A stretch of 64,000 bases of DNA, taken from contig ML677335.1 in assembly GCA_007922305.1 (NCBI GenBank), positions 41,354,949 through 41,418,948 of the forward strand. The letters are read 5' to 3'. Both the position numbers and the translations under genes were made by a program. Positions 24,025 to 33,594 of the stretch are shown here, in pieces; the first letter of the stretch is position 1; every line of letters starts with the position of its first letter. This stretch comes from Dermatemys mawii (taxonomy: Eukaryota; Chordata; Testudines; Dermatemydidae). The notes beneath the pieces were generated by a model. It searched no databases, was not told where the DNA came from, and saw nothing but the letters and a program-made list of their open reading frames with translations.

Positions 24025-24074
24025 TGACTTCAATAGATGATTAAGCCACAAGAAAGCAAATGTAGCAATGCCAC

Positions 24075-24738
24075 AGGAAATAGTATTCCAGGTGTGAGCT
24101 ATGTGCAATATGGTTGCCCCATCTCAAAAAATATTTGTTAGAATTGGAAATGGCACAGAGAAGGGCAGCAAAAATTGGAGGTATGCAACAGCTTCCATAT
24201 TAGGGGAGATTAAAGAGATTGGGACTGTTCAGGTTGGAGCAGAGACGAATAGGGAGGGATATGATAGAGGTCTATAAAATCATCAATGAGATAGAGAAAG
24301 TGAATGAGGAAGTGTTGTTTAACCTTTCACATAACACTAGAACCAGGAGTTACCTAACGAAATGACCAGGTAGCAGGGTTTAGAACAAATATAAGGAAGT
24401 ACTTCTTCACACAACGCACAGTCAATCTGTTGAACTTGTTGTTTGGGGATGCTGTGAAGGCCAAAAGTATAACTAGGTTCAAAAAGAACTAGATGAGTTA
24501 ATGAAGAATAGGTCCATCAATGGGTATTAACCAAAATAGTCAGGGATGCAACCCACTGCTCTGAAAGCCTCGGACTGCCAGAACCTGGGACTGGATGACA
24601 GGGGATGGATAACTTAATAATTGTCCCGTTCTGTTCATGCCCTCTGAAGCATTTGGTACCAGCCACTCTCAGAAGACAGGATACTGGGCTAGATGGAGCA
24701 TTGGTCTGCCCTATTATGGCCATTCTTATGGTTCATAC
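24075..24738 (+). mobile_element. CR1 LINE, C-terminal ORF2 plus 3' UTR
   Basis: The plus strand encodes the C-terminal end of CR1 ORF2 (RLGLFRLEQRRIGRDMIEVY near 24205-24265, then NEEVLFNLSHNTRTR), followed by the 3' UTR strings 'gaaggccaaaagtataacta', 'acaggatactgggctagatg' and the end 'ggccattcttatgg'. The frame is closed by in-frame stops. It is the same type of 3' end as the minus-strand copy at 8.5 kb and is 5'-truncated. Confidence 0.85.
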
Positions 24739-26012
24739 CAGTGATTCCCAAACTATCATAGCTGGGGCTATATGAAACTCAGCAATTTTGGTTGCTATGG
24801 GCTTTTTTTTTTCCCTCTTCCACTTTTTGTCTAGGTGCATATACTTTGCTTTGCCCATTCAGTGCAGAGGGGAGCTGAATCCTTATATGGCACTTTGGCT
24901 TCTCTCCTCACCACAACTGCTGGCAGGGTGTGACTGGTGGTGGCGGGGAGTCAGAGACAGTTGCTTTATGTTGCATGTTCCCTTTCAACTTCAATGAGAC
25001 TTACAGTACTTAATGCTGTTCTAAACAGTAGCAAACTCTCCTCTGGGTCTCTTAAACATCATCCATACATGGAGGGGGCTAGATAAAGCAGGAATAAATA
25101 TCTTGAAATGGAGGTGGATGACAGGAAGGGTGTAGAAGCTGAGCCCAGAGCATGTAAGGCCAATAATTCATAGATTTGTCCCCTGTATATTCCAGCCTCT
25201 GAAGCTGTGCTTTGCCCCTCTCTCCCCAGGTCCATTTCACAGCAGGCCCCATCTCTCCAAGGGAATACTGCCATGCAGTAGGAGCAGCCAAGGAGCTGGA
25301 GATCTTTGTGTTTTAAGGCACAAGGGAGATGATCTGAGCTCTGGATTTTCAAGTCTTAAGAAAAAAATTAAAAACACCTTGGGCCAGATTCATCCCTGGA
25401 CTTTTATGAGCTTCCCATGCAAGAGTCTGGCGCCTCTTCAGGGACATCATCAACTTCAGATGGAGCAGCACCTGAGGTGCGCTGATTATTTTACTCCTGG
25501 TATTCTGCCATGTCTTTTAGCACGCACTGCTATGAAGTGACTCATGAGAAGGGGTTTTTGAATGGAGCCCCAGTCATTTTGGCAGAGATTCTATGTATGA
25601 TCATGGGGAAATGATCCACTTTTCTGCTTATGTGGTCAAGGCACAACCCCAAATACGGCACGTTCCACACGGTTCCAATATTATCCTTGTAGGAGCAGCC
25701 AAGAAATAAACACAAGGCGGCAAGTGAATACTATACACAGAGTCTTCAGGAAGTCATTTCCCATGAACGTGCAGAAACTGGTCTTGAAAACTCGGCATGG
25801 AGTTTGTTTTCAGAAATGGATTTTAATAGTGGTAATATAGACATGCGTATTTTAATGATGCTTTTCAGTATTTAGGACTGTAACAGTGCTGAAAGAGACC
25901 TATTAGGCACAGACAATGCCCATACTATAGCATTCTAGTCAAGGATTATTTTATATTAAGCTAAACAGACCTTACCCAAAAGAGCATAATATTTAGAATG
26001 TTTCATTGTCTC
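24739..26012. other. unannotated stretch with a possible hAT end
   Basis: It opens with 'cagtgattcccaaactatc', which resembles a hAT left end directly abutting the CR1 tail, but no right end was found. The rest has no recognised feature. The overlapping frames at 25059-25352 lack any domain. Confidence 0.35.
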
Positions 26013-26574
26013 TGTGACAAGATGGCCGATCTTCAAACGGTGTGTCCGATGCTTTTCTTGGGCTGGGGTGTGTGTGTGTGTGCATGCTAAGATGCCACCC
26101 CTTGCCCCTGCTCTTGGGTGCTGCGGGGCCTGCTGGTGGCCCGTGAAGTTGGTAGAAGAAGGAAGTGGGGTAGGGGTATGGGTTTGCTCCTTGCTCTGAG
26201 TCCCAGCCCCTCTCAACCCCTGCAGATTCCTTACCCTCTTCCCCCTTGGGTGGGGTTACCCTCGGTCCTTAGACGCTGGGGGAGGGAGTCTCCCTGCCCT
26301 GTCAGGGGAGGGTAGCCCTTACTTCAGTTCTCTGGTCTTTCAAATCTCATAGCACACCTCCAAGCTCCAGTCCTCTCTCCTTCCTCCTCCTCCCCTGACT
26401 GCCTGAAGCAGGGGGGTTTATTAGGTTCCTGACAGGGCCTTAATTGACTACAGGTGCTCCAATTAACCTGTAGCAACCTTCCCTAGTCTATACAGAATCA
26501 CACCTTAATTAGTCTAGGGCTTATACATTTCCCCTGATCACTCTACCACTGCTCCCTGGCCCTCCTATATCACA
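26013..26574. mobile_element. solo LTR A with 5-bp TSD (gtctc)
   Basis: Starts TGTGACAAGATGG and ends ATATCACA, giving the TG...CA termini of an LTR. The 5 bases before (26008-26012) and after (26575-26579) are both gtctc. No internal gag/pol is present, so this is a solo LTR left by recombination between the two LTRs of one insertion. A 5-bp duplication fits Ty3/Gypsy or some endogenous retroviruses. The short frames inside are chance. It includes a (GT)n run near 26069-26083. Confidence 0.85.
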
Positions 26575-28149
26575 GTCTCCTACCTCACTCCCACTGGTTG
26601 TACAATTCCCACCTCTTCTCTGTGTCTTTATGTGTCTCCTCCTCCAGAGGAGTAGAACCATCTCCTTCAGAGCTCCTAACCTCTAACAGCCTTCCTGTGT
26701 TTTTCCACCTCATTGGTTCCTTGTCTGGTTCAGATTTGATTGGAGAAACATAGCTGTTCCCCCTTAATTACTCTCTCCCTCTGTTTCTGTGCATTTCATC
26801 TTAGTAACTTTTATTTAACTTTGGGATACGGGGCCTAATTCTCCCGTAAGCAAGAGTTCTCAGGATTGTGCCCTTAAGTTGCACTGTACTGGACTGTGTT
26901 TCTCATAGGCGTTCATCTCTATTCCGCTGAAGTCAATGGGTGCTTTGCCATTGATTTCAGTGGCAGGAGGATCCAGTCCAGGCAACATATATTGCAATAC
27001 ATTCTGTGGCTGTAGTTTTAATGTAAAAGGTATTTTTCATTTAATGTAAATGATAGGGCTTCAATATCCAATGAGTACACTCTTTTTTAATCTGTGCCAT
27101 GCAAAAAGCTTTTTCATTTACTGTACATTTAGTTCATGTGCATAAAATGAAGTGGGACAGTTAAAATGGGCAAATGTAGCATCTGACAATTTAGCATACT
27201 TTATTTACATTATTATAAGACTATTAGATGGAATATTGTCTGCTTCTGTCATTCTCTCTGTAACATGTTTGAAGATACAGAGAATAAATAGAATCCAGGG
27301 TGAGCAAATAAATGAGAACAGAATTGGCAGAACACCAACTCGGCTTTATTTGACTGAAAGAGAGATGTGTTACATGGCCTGTTTGTTTATATTACGCCAA
27401 AAGCTGAGATACACCAGGTGTTGGAGAACATGGAATAGAGCCCTTAAAGTGTTCTGAGAAATCCAAGTCTGTGGCTAGCCAAAAAAACACAGCCAGCAGA
27501 TTTATTTTGGTGAGTTGAACAAAAATTTTATGAGTATATCATACACTTTTTCTTTATTTTTTAAATGTACTAACCCCCCCAACCCAATGGTCTTATAGTC
27601 AACAGCAGCAATTCAACGTCTCTATACCTTTCTTTGACTGTAGCTGTAATACATGTAACTGAATCAGATTATTCTAAATCCTGTATTAATCATGAATGAT
27701 TAAATAATGTGGTAATGCTATTAGACAATTCCGTAACAGTAGACTGAATCCAGCAGATTTTACTCCGGCAAGACTTCCATTGAATCAAGTCACAGAGGAA
27801 TTCGGTCCTGTCCCTACATGCCTCCTCCCCACCTCCAATCAAGGCCAGAAATGGGTGGAGTGGGTCATGTAAAGCCTCGTGAATTGTCAGCTCTTCATTT
27901 AGAACTAGCTTATAGGTACCTACAGTACCATGAAGAAAACTTAGCAAGCTCTAGCTCAAAGCTTTAGATAAAGCTTTATTAATGTCAACCAAAACCAGCA
28001 TATGATTCAGAAGGTAACAACTTTTACTCATGAGCATCCTGAGCTAGATTCACACCAGCGACCTAGAGCCAAAAGACTCTCACTCTCTAATTGTACAATC
28101 AGTCCTTGTCTGCCAACAAAATAAAGGGTAATATATGAGGCATCTCTAA
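26575..28149. other. unannotated stretch
   Basis: No gene found. 26826-26985 contains 'ccgctgaagtcaatgggtg' and 'ccattgatttcagtggcag', arms of an old foldback repeat. At 27955-28095 the complement includes 'ggtgtgaatctagctc', which faintly resembles a tRNA B box of a SINE; I cannot support an A box. Confidence 0.4.
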
Positions 28150-28302
28150 GGTGGGGTAGTCAATAGGTGGACTGTGGGCCAAATCCAGATCACCAGATGC
28201 TTTTGAACAGACCCCAAAAACTTTTTTACTCTTTTATTATTATTTTCTCTGAAGTCTGACTTTAAGTATATCTTGACAAAAATAATTGACTACTTCTGCT
28301 CT
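28150..28302. mobile_element. nonautonomous hAT-like element
   Basis: The left 'ggggtagtcaataggtgga' and right 'attgactacttctgctct' are inverted relative to each other. The interior 'ctgtgggccaaatccagat' is typical of a turtle hAT-derived repeat. The flanking duplication is not clear. Confidence 0.5.
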
Positions 28303-28328
28303 ACAGAACATCTAAAAGATATGCTCTA

Positions 28329-28416
28329 GTTCAAAGAGGAATTAATTCAAGAAGTCCTGAGTTATACAGGAGGTCAGTCTATATTATTGCAGTGGTCACA
28401 TCTGGCCTCATATGAA
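28329..28416 (+). mobile_element. CR1 3'-end fragment
   Basis: 'aggaattaattcaagaagtc', 'ttatacaggaggtcagtcta' and 'ggtcacatctggcctcatat' match the final segment of the CR1 subfamily seen in reverse at 21003-21120. Confidence 0.6.
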
Positions 28417-28870
28417 TAATGAGCTGCACCAAGCTTTTTATTTGTTTTAGTGATTTTTTTTCTGTGCCACTGCGTATGTCCACACTTCAGTGTAAGCCTG
28501 GGCTCAGACTCTGTCTTGAGTCCAAAGCCCACTTCCATCTACATATAAATCTACCAGACATGGGCTCAGGACCCCAGAAAGGTAGAGTCTTTGAACCTTA
28601 GCTGTTCCAGAAGGGGGGCTGGCCAAATTGTATGGAGCAGGCCACAATCTCTCCAGAATGTTGCTATCATTCACCTGGGGATTCTGCCGTTACAGGGAAA
28701 AGGGAGAGGTCAAGGCAGGGGGACCCAGGTCCAACCACTCCACCAGGTCTCAACCCAGGGCCCTACAGGGTTGTCAAAGTGTCCAGGCCAGTTACTGATC
28801 TACCCCAAGTTAGACTTTCCCTTGGATCACTTCCTGACAGACTAGCGCTGCTCTGTTTGGGGCATGGTTA
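28417..28870. other. unannotated stretch
   Basis: Moderately GC-rich. Overlapping open frames at 28591-28874 lack any recognised domain. Confidence 0.4.
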
Positions 28871-28995
28871 TTAGGGTGACCAGACAGCAAGTGTGAAAAA
28901 TCGGGACAGGGGATCGGGATAATAGGAGCCTATGTAAGAAAAAGACCCAAAAATCAGGACTATCCCTATAAAATCAGGACATTTGGTCACCCTAA
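28871..28995. mobile_element. 125-bp MITE with TTAGGGTGACCA inverted ends
   Basis: It begins ttagggtgacca and ends with the exact complement tggtcaccctaa. The interior is a second imperfect palindrome around 'aatcgggacagg' and 'aatcaggactatcc'. TA at both boundaries would fit a Tc1/mariner-type target. I recognise the family as abundant in turtles. The superfamily is an inference. Confidence 0.75.
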
Positions 28996-29257
28996 TGGTC
29001 ATCGTCTTAGCAGTCTCTGTTACCGCAAATAAAGAAATAGTGAGTGTGCAAGTAAATCCAGATCCCCGCTGTTGGAGAAGCCATAACAAAGTTGCAGTCC
29101 CTCCTGGCATAGCTCCTAGCATCGGTTTTGCTTCCTGGTTTAGCCTTTAACTCCTTCCCCTACTTCTTCATGGGTTACCAGTGTCCTTTCAAACTATTCC
29201 TACACCATTAGCACCTGTTGAAGAGTGGGGCCTGTCTAACCTAGTATTGCTCTATTC
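28996..29257. other. unannotated stretch
   Basis: Nothing recognised. Confidence 0.5.
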
Positions 29258-29972
29258 CAGGGGTCGGCAACCTTTTAGAGGTGGTGTGCCAAATTTTCAC
29301 CTAGTCAGGCCTTCGCGTGCCAGTCCGGAAGGGGTGGGGCCAGCAGGGGGAACCCCAGGGCGGAGGTAGGCTGAGTGGCTTAGCCCACCTGCTTTGGGGT
29401 TTTCCCCGCAGGCTCCTGCCAGCTGGGGTCCCACTGCCTGCCCCAGTCAGCTCCCGCTGCTAGCCTGGGTATAGGGAACCCAGGCTGACAGTGAGCTGGC
29501 AGGAGCCTGCGGGGGAAACCCCTAAGCCACGCGGGCTAAGCGCTCAGCCCCTGCCGCTTTGGGGTTTCCCCTGCTGGCGCCTTGCCAGCTGGGGTGCCCG
29601 CCCCACTCAGCTCACACTGCCAGTCTGGGCTCATGGAGCCCAGACTGGCAGCGGGAGCTGAGACCCCGGCTGGGAGGAGCCCGCGGGGAAACCCCGAAGT
29701 GGCACTGGTTGAGTGCTCAGCCTGCGCTGCTTCGGGGTTTCCCCACTGGCACTTTGCCAGCCGGGGTCCCGCCTGCCCCACTCAGCTCCCACTGCCAGCC
29801 TGGGTATAAGGAACCCAAGCTGGCAGCTGGAGCTGAGTGGGGCAGCAGTGGCTGGCAAGGTGCCAGCGGGGGGAACCCCAAAACTGCGAGGGGGCTGAGC
29901 GCTCCCTGTGTGCCGGCCTAAATTGGCTAGCGTGCCATGTTTGGCATGTGTGCCGTAGGTTGCCGACCCCTG
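29258..29972. mobile_element. GC-rich nonautonomous hAT element with TSD
   Basis: The termini CAGGGGTCGGCAACC and GGTTGCCGACCCCTG are exact complements over 15 bp. The flanks ctctattc (29250-29257) and gtctattc (29973-29980) match at 7 of 8. The interior is strikingly GC-rich and made of about four diverged tandem/inverted units around 'gccagctggggt' and 'cactgccagcctggg'. Those units keep several frames on both strands stop-free (29536-30014), which produces spurious ORFs. No transposase is encoded. Confidence 0.9.
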
Positions 29973-30423
29973 GTCTATTCCTTGCCCTGGTTCAGTGTTG
30001 GATCTGCGACCCAATCACAAAGTGTGAGTCTATTGATTTCTATGCTGTGTAGAAACAGAGTAACAGTGGGGAATCAAGCTGGTCCACAGACTGATCATAC
30101 TGCTCAGCAGCTAGATCAGTGGTTTCCAGACTTCAACAACCTGCAAACCCCTTTCACTGACATGTCAAGTCTCGTGAACCCCTTCATAAAAATGAATATT
30201 TCCAGAGATTTTTCTCCCCTACCTGAGCATAAACTATATAAAAGCAGAAGTGACAAAGAGTCCTGTGGCACATTAAAGACTAACTAAAGTTTTAGAGCAT
30301 AAGCTTTCATGGGCTAGTACCCACTTCGTCGGATGCATGCAGTGGAAGTATCCAGGGGCAGGTATAAATAGGTAGGCAAGAACCAGGTGGGAGATAACAG
30401 GGTTAGTCCAATGAGGCTGAACC

Positions 30424-30705
30424 TCAGATATCAGGAATGGCAATATACAAAAACCTGTAGGAGAGCACTTCAACCTTGCTGGACACACCATAGAAGATTT
30501 AAAGGTCAGCATTTTGCAGCAAAAAAACTTCAAGTCCAGACTACAAAGAGAGACTGCAGAACTGCAATTCATTTGCAAATCTGATACTATCAATCAAGGA
30601 TTGAACAAAGATTACGAGTGGCTAGCTAACTACAAAAGCAGCTTCTCTTCTCTCGCTATTCACACCTCCAATTCAGCTGCTAGAGGAACACCTCACCCTC
30701 CCTGA
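30424..30705 (+). pseudogene. PLE1 endonuclease C-terminal coding remnant
   Basis: The frame encodes the last about 93 residues of the PLE polyprotein: VGEHFNLAGHTIEDLKVSIL, then a conserved RLQRETAELQFIC block, and ends in RGTPHPP and TGA. The candidate catalytic Glu of the GIY-YIG fold (GEHFN) is present, but the GIY-YIG core, the Cys cluster and the whole RT are absent. It is open to its natural stop and differs from PLE2 at several residues (for example Asp for Asn, Tyr for Phe). No start codon of its own is expected. Confidence 0.8.
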
Positions 30706-30812
30706 TTAGAGATAACAAGTTGGTTCAGCCTCATTGGACTAACCCTGTTATCTCCCACCTGGTTCTTGCCTATCTATTTATACCTGCCCCTGGATACTTC
30801 CACTGCATGCAT

Positions 30813-30850
30813 CCGACGAAGTGGGTATTAGCCCACGAAAGCTTATGCTC
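30813..30850 (+). ncRNA. hammerhead-ribozyme-like motif in PLE1 3' UTR
   Basis: CCGACGA, then stem II GTGGG/CCCAC with loop TATTAG, then GAAA, then stem III A-GC[TTAT]GC-T followed by C at the expected cleavage position. It fits the hammerhead consensus except U4 to C in CUGANGA, and no convincing stem I pairing is visible. PLEs are known to carry minimal hammerheads in their terminal regions. Activity is not supported. Confidence 0.45.
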
Positions 30851-30938
30851 TAAAAAATTTTAGTTAGTCTTTAAGGTGCCACAGGACTCTTTGTCACTTC
30901 TGCAATTCCAGACTAACACGGCTACCCCTCTGATTCTT

Positions 30939-31046
30939 GGGAGACAGTTGCCATTTTCATAATGTAATGATAACAATGATAAACTGTGTGCAATAAGCAT
31001 GTCATAAAAACAAATTTTATATTTACAAGATCAGTGCTTTTATATA
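30939..31046 (-). other. hAT segment lying inverted between PLE1 and PLE2
   Basis: About 100 bp of non-PLE sequence. Its right end (31035-31046) is the complement of the 12 bases left of PLE1. Its left end cttgggagac (30936-30945) is the complement of a sequence matching 8 of 10 bases just right of PLE2 (33736-33745). Both facts are explained if this piece was flipped by recombination between the inverted 3' UTRs of the two PLEs. Confidence 0.7.
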
Positions 31047-31277
31047 GAATCAGAGGGGTAGCCGTGTTAGTCTGGAATTGCAGAAGTGACAAAGAGTCCT
31101 GTGGCACCTTAAAGACTAACTAAAATTTTTTAGAGCATAAGCTTTCATGGGCTAATACCCACTTTGTCGGATGCATGCAGTGGAAGTATCCAGGGGCAGG
31201 TATAAATAGGTAGGCAAGAACCAGGTGGGAGATAACAACGTTAGTCCAATGAGGCTGAACCAGCTTGTTATCTCTAA

Positions 31278-32154
31278 TCAGGGAGGGTGAGGTGTTCCTC
31301 TAACAGCTGAACTGGAGGTGTGAATAGCGAGAGAAGAGAAGCCGCTTTTATAGTTAGCTAGCCATTCAAAATCTCTATTCAGTCCCAAATTGATTGTGTC
31401 AAATTTGCAAATGAATTGCAGCTCTGCAGTCTCTCTTTGCAGTCTGGACTTGAAGTTTTTTTGCTGCAAAATGCTGACCTTTAAATCTTTTATGGTGTGT
31501 CCGGTGAGGTTGAAGTGCTCTCCTACAGGTTTTTGAATATTGCCATTCCTGATATCTGATTTGTGACCATTTATCCTTTTTCGTAGGGACTGTCCAGTTT
31601 GGCCGATGTACATAGCAGAGGGACATTGCTGGCACATAATGGCGTATGTTACATTGGTAGATGTGCAGGTGAATGAACCAGTGATGGTGTGGCTGATCTG
31701 GTTTGGTCCTGTGATGGTGTTGCTGGTGTAGAGGTGTGGGCAGAGTTGGCATTGAGGTTTGTTGCATGGATTGGTTCCTGAGTTAGAGTTATTATGGTGC
31801 GGTGTGCTGTTGTTGGTGAGAATATGCTTGAGGCTGGCAGGTTGTCTGTAGGCCAGGACTAGCCTGCCTCCCAAGGCCTGTGAAAGTGAGGGATTGTTGT
31901 CCAGGATGGGTTGTAGATCACTGATGATGCGTTGGAGAGGCTTTAACTGAGGACTGTAAGTGATGGCCAGAGGTGTTCTGTTGTTTTCTTTCTTGGGCTT
32001 GTCTTGCAGCGGCAGGCTTCTGGGTACACGTCTGGCTCTGTTGATCTGTGTCCTTATTTCCTTGTGCGGGTATTGTAGTTTTGAGAAAGCTTGGTGGAGA
32101 TCTTGTAGGTGTTGGTCTCTGTCTGAGGGGTTGGAGCAAATACGATTGTACCTC
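31278..32154 (-). pseudogene. PLE2 minus arm: linker plus GIY-YIG endonuclease, 5'-truncated
   Basis: An open frame of about 290 PLE codons on the minus strand begins at RYNRICSNPSDRDQ, just after the RT thumb, and continues through the Cys/His cluster (CNKPQCQLCPH), YAIMCQQCPSAMYIGQTG, the RKRINGH helix and GEHFN to the stop. It has no RT. It is nearly identical in reverse complement to the plus arm, with four predicted amino-acid differences (Pro/Leu twice, Arg/Cys, Gln/Arg). The first residues of the open frame, before RYNRIC, are antisense to the plus copy and not PLE protein. Confidence 0.85.
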
Positions 32155-33594
32155 ACCATCCTAGCCACCATGGATGTAGAGGCTCTCTACACAAACATCC
32201 CTCACAAAGATGGAATACAAGCTATCAGGAATAGTATCCCTGATGATGACACAGCACAAGTGCTTGCTGAGCTCTGTGACTTTATCCTCACACACAATTA
32301 TTTCAAATTTGGTGACAATATATACCTCCAGACCAGTGGCACCGCTATGGGCACCCGCATGGCCCCACAGTATGCCAACATCTTTATGGCTGACCTGGAA
32401 CAACGCTTCCTCAAATCTCGTTCACTCACGCCCCTCCTCTATCTACGCTACATTGATGACATCTTCATCATCTGGACCCATGGGAAAGAAACTCTGGAAG
32501 AATTCCACCATGATTTCAACAGCTTCCACCCCATCATTCACCTCAGCCTGGACCAGTCTACACGGGAGGTCCACTTCCTGGACACCATGGTGCAAATTAA
32601 TGACGGCCACATCAATACCACCCTATACCGAAAACCTACCGACAGCTATGCCTACCTTCATGCTACCAGCTTCCACTCCGGGCACACCACACGATCCATT
32701 GTCTACAGCCAAGCACTGAGGTACAATCGTATTTGCTCCAACCCCTCAGACAGAGACCAACACCTACAAGATCTCCACCAAGCTTTCTCAAAACTACAAT
32801 ACCTGCACAAGGAAATAAGGACACAGATCAACAGAGCCAGATGTGTACCCAGAAGCCTGCTGCTGCAAGACAAGCCCAAGAAAGAAAACAACAGAACACC
32901 ACTGGCCATCACCTACAGTCCTCAGTTAAAACCTCTCCAACGCATCATCAGTGATCTACAACCCATCCTGGACAACAATCCCTCACTTTCACAGGCCTTG
33001 GGAGGCAGGCTAGTCCTGGCCTACAGACAACCTGCCAGCCTCAAGCATATTCTCACCAACAACAGCACACCGCACCATAATAACTCTAACTCAGGAACCA
33101 ATCCATGCAACAAACCTCGATGCCAACTCTGCCCACACCTCTACACCAGCAACACCATCACAGGACCAAACCAGATCAGCCACACCATCACTGGTTCATT
33201 CACCTGCACATCTACCAATGTAACATACGCCATTATGTGCCAGCAATGTCCCTCTGCTATGTACATCGGCCAAACTGGACAGTCCCTACGAAAAAGGATA
33301 AATGGACACAAATCAGATATCAGGAATGGCAATATTCAAAAACCTGTAGGAGAGCACTTCAACCTCACCGGGCACACCATAAAAGATTTAAAGGTCAGCA
33401 TTTTGCAGCAAAAAAACTTCAAGTCCAGACTGCAAAGAGAGACTGCAGAGCTGCAATTCATTTGCAAATTTGACACAATCAATTTGGGACTGAATAGAGA
33501 TTTTGAATGGCTAGCTAACTATAAAAGCGGCTTCTCTTCTCTCGCTATTCACACCTCCAGTTCAGCTGTTAGAGGAACACCTCACCCTCCCTGA
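32155..33594 (+). CDS. PLE2 plus copy: Penelope-like reverse transcriptase and GIY-YIG endonuclease, 5'-truncated
   Basis: This frame copies RNA to DNA and nicks the target. A 544-codon open frame spans 31960-33594, but residues 1-65 are antisense to the minus arm; PLE protein starts at TILATMDVEALYTNIP. By residue: catalytic Asp72 (motif A), GTAMGTRMAP 127-136 (motif B), YIDD 164-167 (motif C), FLDT 206-209, Cys383/388/391 and His393 (metal-binding cluster before the nuclease), YAI...YIG 423-437, Arg444/446, His450 and Glu464 (GIY-YIG). It ends in RGTPHPP and TGA. The N-terminal pre-RT region and the earliest RT motifs are missing, so it is a truncated but open relic. No native start is present. 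Neighbouring PLE3 preserves part of the missing N-terminus. Confidence 0.9.
   Translation, partial: TILATMDVEALYTNIPHKDGIQAIRNSIPDDDTAQVLAELCDFILTHNYFKFGDNIYLQTSGTAMGTRMAPQYANIFMADLEQRFLKSRSLTPLLYLRYIDDIFIIWTHGKETLEEFHHDFNSFHPIIHLSLDQSTREVHFLDTMVQINDGHINTTLYRKPTDSYAYLHATSFHSGHTTRSIVYSQALRYNRICSNPSDRDQHLQDLHQAFSKLQYLHKEIRTQINRARCVPRSLLLQDKPKKENNRTPLAITYSPQLKPLQRIISDLQPILDNNPSLSQALGGRLVLAYRQPASLKHILTNNSTPHHNNSNSGTNPCNKPRCQLCPHLYTSNTITGPNQISHTITGSFTCTSTNVTYAIMCQQCPSAMYIGQTGQSLRKRINGHKSDIRNGNIQKPVGEHFNLTGHTIKDLKVSILQQKNFKSRLQRETAELQFICKFDTINLGLNRDFEWLANYKSGFSSLAIHTSSSAVRGTPHPP

Larger units (their letters stand above)
30247..30938 (+). mobile_element. PLE1: short Penelope-like element with inverted terminal arms
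   Basis: Three parts: an inverted copy of the 3' UTR (30248-30423); the tail of the GIY-YIG endonuclease frame starting at SDIRNGNIQ (30424-30705, stop TGA); then the normal 3' UTR to '...cccctctgattctt'. The arms are about 175 bp and differ mainly by a 2-base slip in an A/T run. The junction 'gaacc|tcagatatc' at 30423/30424 is identical to that in PLE3. The left flank tatataaaagca (30235-30246) recurs inverted at 31035-31046, which is taken as its target duplication. It lacks the RT and is nonautonomous. Confidence 0.85.

Noticed and set aside
24001..24760. hAT ends at 24.0 and 24.74 kb as one element split by a CR1
   Set aside because: The two ends face the wrong way for one element (right end first, left end second) and no target duplication links them.
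27955..28095. Possible tRNA-derived SINE on the minus strand
   Set aside because: Only a weak B-box-like string is visible; no A box, cloverleaf or tail could be supported.
29536..30014. Overlapping open frames of 75-127 codons on both strands
   Set aside because: They result from GC-rich internal repeats of a nonautonomous hAT element.
31960..33594. A 544-codon frame as a possible host gene
   Set aside because: It carries PLE RT and GIY-YIG motifs, has antisense residues at its start, and the same coding occurs in two other copies in the window.
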